Below are positions 6,136 to 6,845 of a DNA stretch of 6,845 nt, in pieces (the first letter of the stretch is position 1; each line of letters starts with the position of its first letter). The stretch is from NCBI GenBank assembly GCA_025355255.1, contig JANYAA010000117.1:1-6845 (forward strand). Reading direction: 5' to 3'. The notes under the pieces were generated by a model. It had not been told where the DNA came from. It worked only from the letters and a program-made list of their open reading frames with translations, and ran no database searches. The DNA is from Chloroflexota bacterium. Its GTDB lineage: Bacteria > Chloroflexota > Limnocylindria > Limnocylindrales > CSP1-4. The position numbers were made by a program, and so were the translations under genes.

Positions 6136-6138
6136 GCG

Positions 6139-6845
6139 TTAGACGTCCTCGCGGGCGGGTGGCTCGTCGCGGCGCCCCACCTGGAGCGGCGCGGGGATGG
6201 CCCGCTGACCCGCTTCGATCAGGCCGCGGATGCGGTCCCCGAAGCCAGTCTTGGGCGGTGGCGGCGGCACAACGGCCTCAGTCGCGGCGACCTCTGCGTA
6301 CGCGCCCAGCGAACGGTACCGGCGATAGCGCCGCTCTACCAGCGCGTCCACTGGGATCGCGGCCAGACGGTCAAGCTCGCGCACGATGGCGGTCCGGAGC
6401 CGGCGCCCTGTCTCGTCAGCGTCGGTATGCGCCCCCCCTGCGGGCTCAGCGATCACATAGTCCACCACGCCAAGGGCTACCTGATCGGTGGCCGTCATCT
6501 TCATCGCGAGCGCAGCGGTGGGCGCTTCATCCGTGGTGCGCCAGAGGATGCTGGCGCAGCCCTCGGGCGAAATGACGGAGTACACCGCGTTCTCCAGCGC
6601 CAGCACCACGTCGCCCACGGCGATGGCCAGCGCGCCGCCGGAGCCGCCCTCGCCGGTGATCACCGTCACGATGGGGACGCGCAGGCGGGTCATCAGCCCC
6701 ACAGAGCGCGCGATGGCCTCGGCGATGCCGCGCTCCTCGGACTCGGCGCCGGGGTGCGCCCCCGGTACATCAACAAAGGTGACCACGGGCAGCCCGGAGC
6801 GCTCCGCCAGCTCCATGATGCGCATGGCCTTGCGGTAGCCCTCGG
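6139..6845 (-). CDS. accA: AccA, acetyl-CoA carboxylase carboxyltransferase alpha subunit (5' end cut off)
   Basis: With AccD, this subunit transfers the carboxyl group from carboxybiotin to acetyl-CoA, giving malonyl-CoA. The window holds 234 C-terminal residues, starting within the conserved PEGYRKAMRIMELAE block; the internal Met at 6825 is not the start. Hallmarks are VDVPGAHPGAESEERG (24-39 of the visible part), the glycine-rich GEGGSGGALAIAVGD (64-78), which belongs to the crotonase-fold active site, and SVISPEGCASILWR (89-102). PAGGAHTDADETGRRL (134-149) corresponds to the E. coli PLGGAHRN region. The E. coli protein stops soon after the equivalent of RYRRYRSLGAYAEV (172-185). Here some 49 residues follow, beginning with a run of five prolines. 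The gene ends in TAA three bases before the accB-like gene. Whether an AccD domain is fused at the N-terminus or encoded just upstream cannot be seen. Confidence 0.95.
   Translation of the reverse strand, partial: EGYRKAMRIMELAERSGLPVVTFVDVPGAHPGAESEERGIAEAIARSVGLMTRLRVPIVTVITGEGGSGGALAIAVGDVVLALENAVYSVISPEGCASILWRTTDEAPTAALAMKMTATDQVALGVVDYVIAEPAGGAHTDADETGRRLRTAIVRELDRLAAIPVDALVERRYRRYRSLGAYAEVAATEAVVPPPPPKTGFGDRIRGLIEAGQRAIPAPLQVGRRDEPPAREDV

Noticed and set aside
4832..6142. A 436-codon open frame on the + strand opposite accC and the accB-like gene
   Set aside because: It is low-complexity, antisense to conserved genes and has no domain. It is a GC shadow.

Overview
The window is a single block of genes on the minus strand for the first steps of fatty-acid synthesis. 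In transcription order (right to left) they are accA (5' end cut off), a biotin-less accB-like gene, accC, fabZ, a metallophosphoesterase gene, fabF, a second and normal accB, and fabH (3' end cut off). There are no RNA genes, mobile elements or CRISPR arrays, and almost no non-coding sequence: only one gap, of 106 bases, is longer than 3 bases. Long open frames on the + strand are antisense shadows produced by the high GC content.

The DNA is very GC-rich. It encodes a bacterial dissociated (type II) fatty-acid synthase and a heteromeric acetyl-CoA carboxylase with an E. coli-like AccA. That argues against mycobacteria-type acyl-CoA carboxylases. A free-living high-GC bacterium is certain enough; Chloroflexota or a similar lineage is a weak guess from overall flavour, and nothing in the window settles taxonomy.

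Layout: 6139-6845 AccA carboxyltransferase alpha; 5536-6135 AccB-like protein without a biotinylation site; 4163-5533 AccC biotin carboxylase; 4057-4162 gap with a perfect 8-bp hairpin; 3574-4056 FabZ; 2831-3577 metallophosphoesterase; 1563-2834 FabF; 1045-1566 true biotinylatable AccB; 2-1048 FabH. The last five genes are joined by four consecutive ATGA stop/start overlaps. The first three genes are separated by only 3 and 2 bases.

How they work together: AccC carboxylates biotin carried on AccB (Lys137 of the 1045-1566 product), AccA with AccD (not in the window) passes the carboxyl group to acetyl-CoA, FabH starts chains from malonyl-ACP, FabF elongates them and FabZ dehydrates the 3-hydroxyacyl intermediate.

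The most notable feature is that the slot next to accC, where accB normally sits, holds a protein with both AccB domains but with Asp-Leu-Leu-Gly where the biotin motif Glu-Ala-Met-Lys should be, and no thumb loop. It resembles in concept the plant BADC proteins, which are biotin-less BCCP relatives that dampen acetyl-CoA carboxylase. The real accB lies downstream between fabF and fabH, flanked exactly by 15-bp direct repeats. A metallophosphoesterase of unknown substrate is translationally locked into the same operon.
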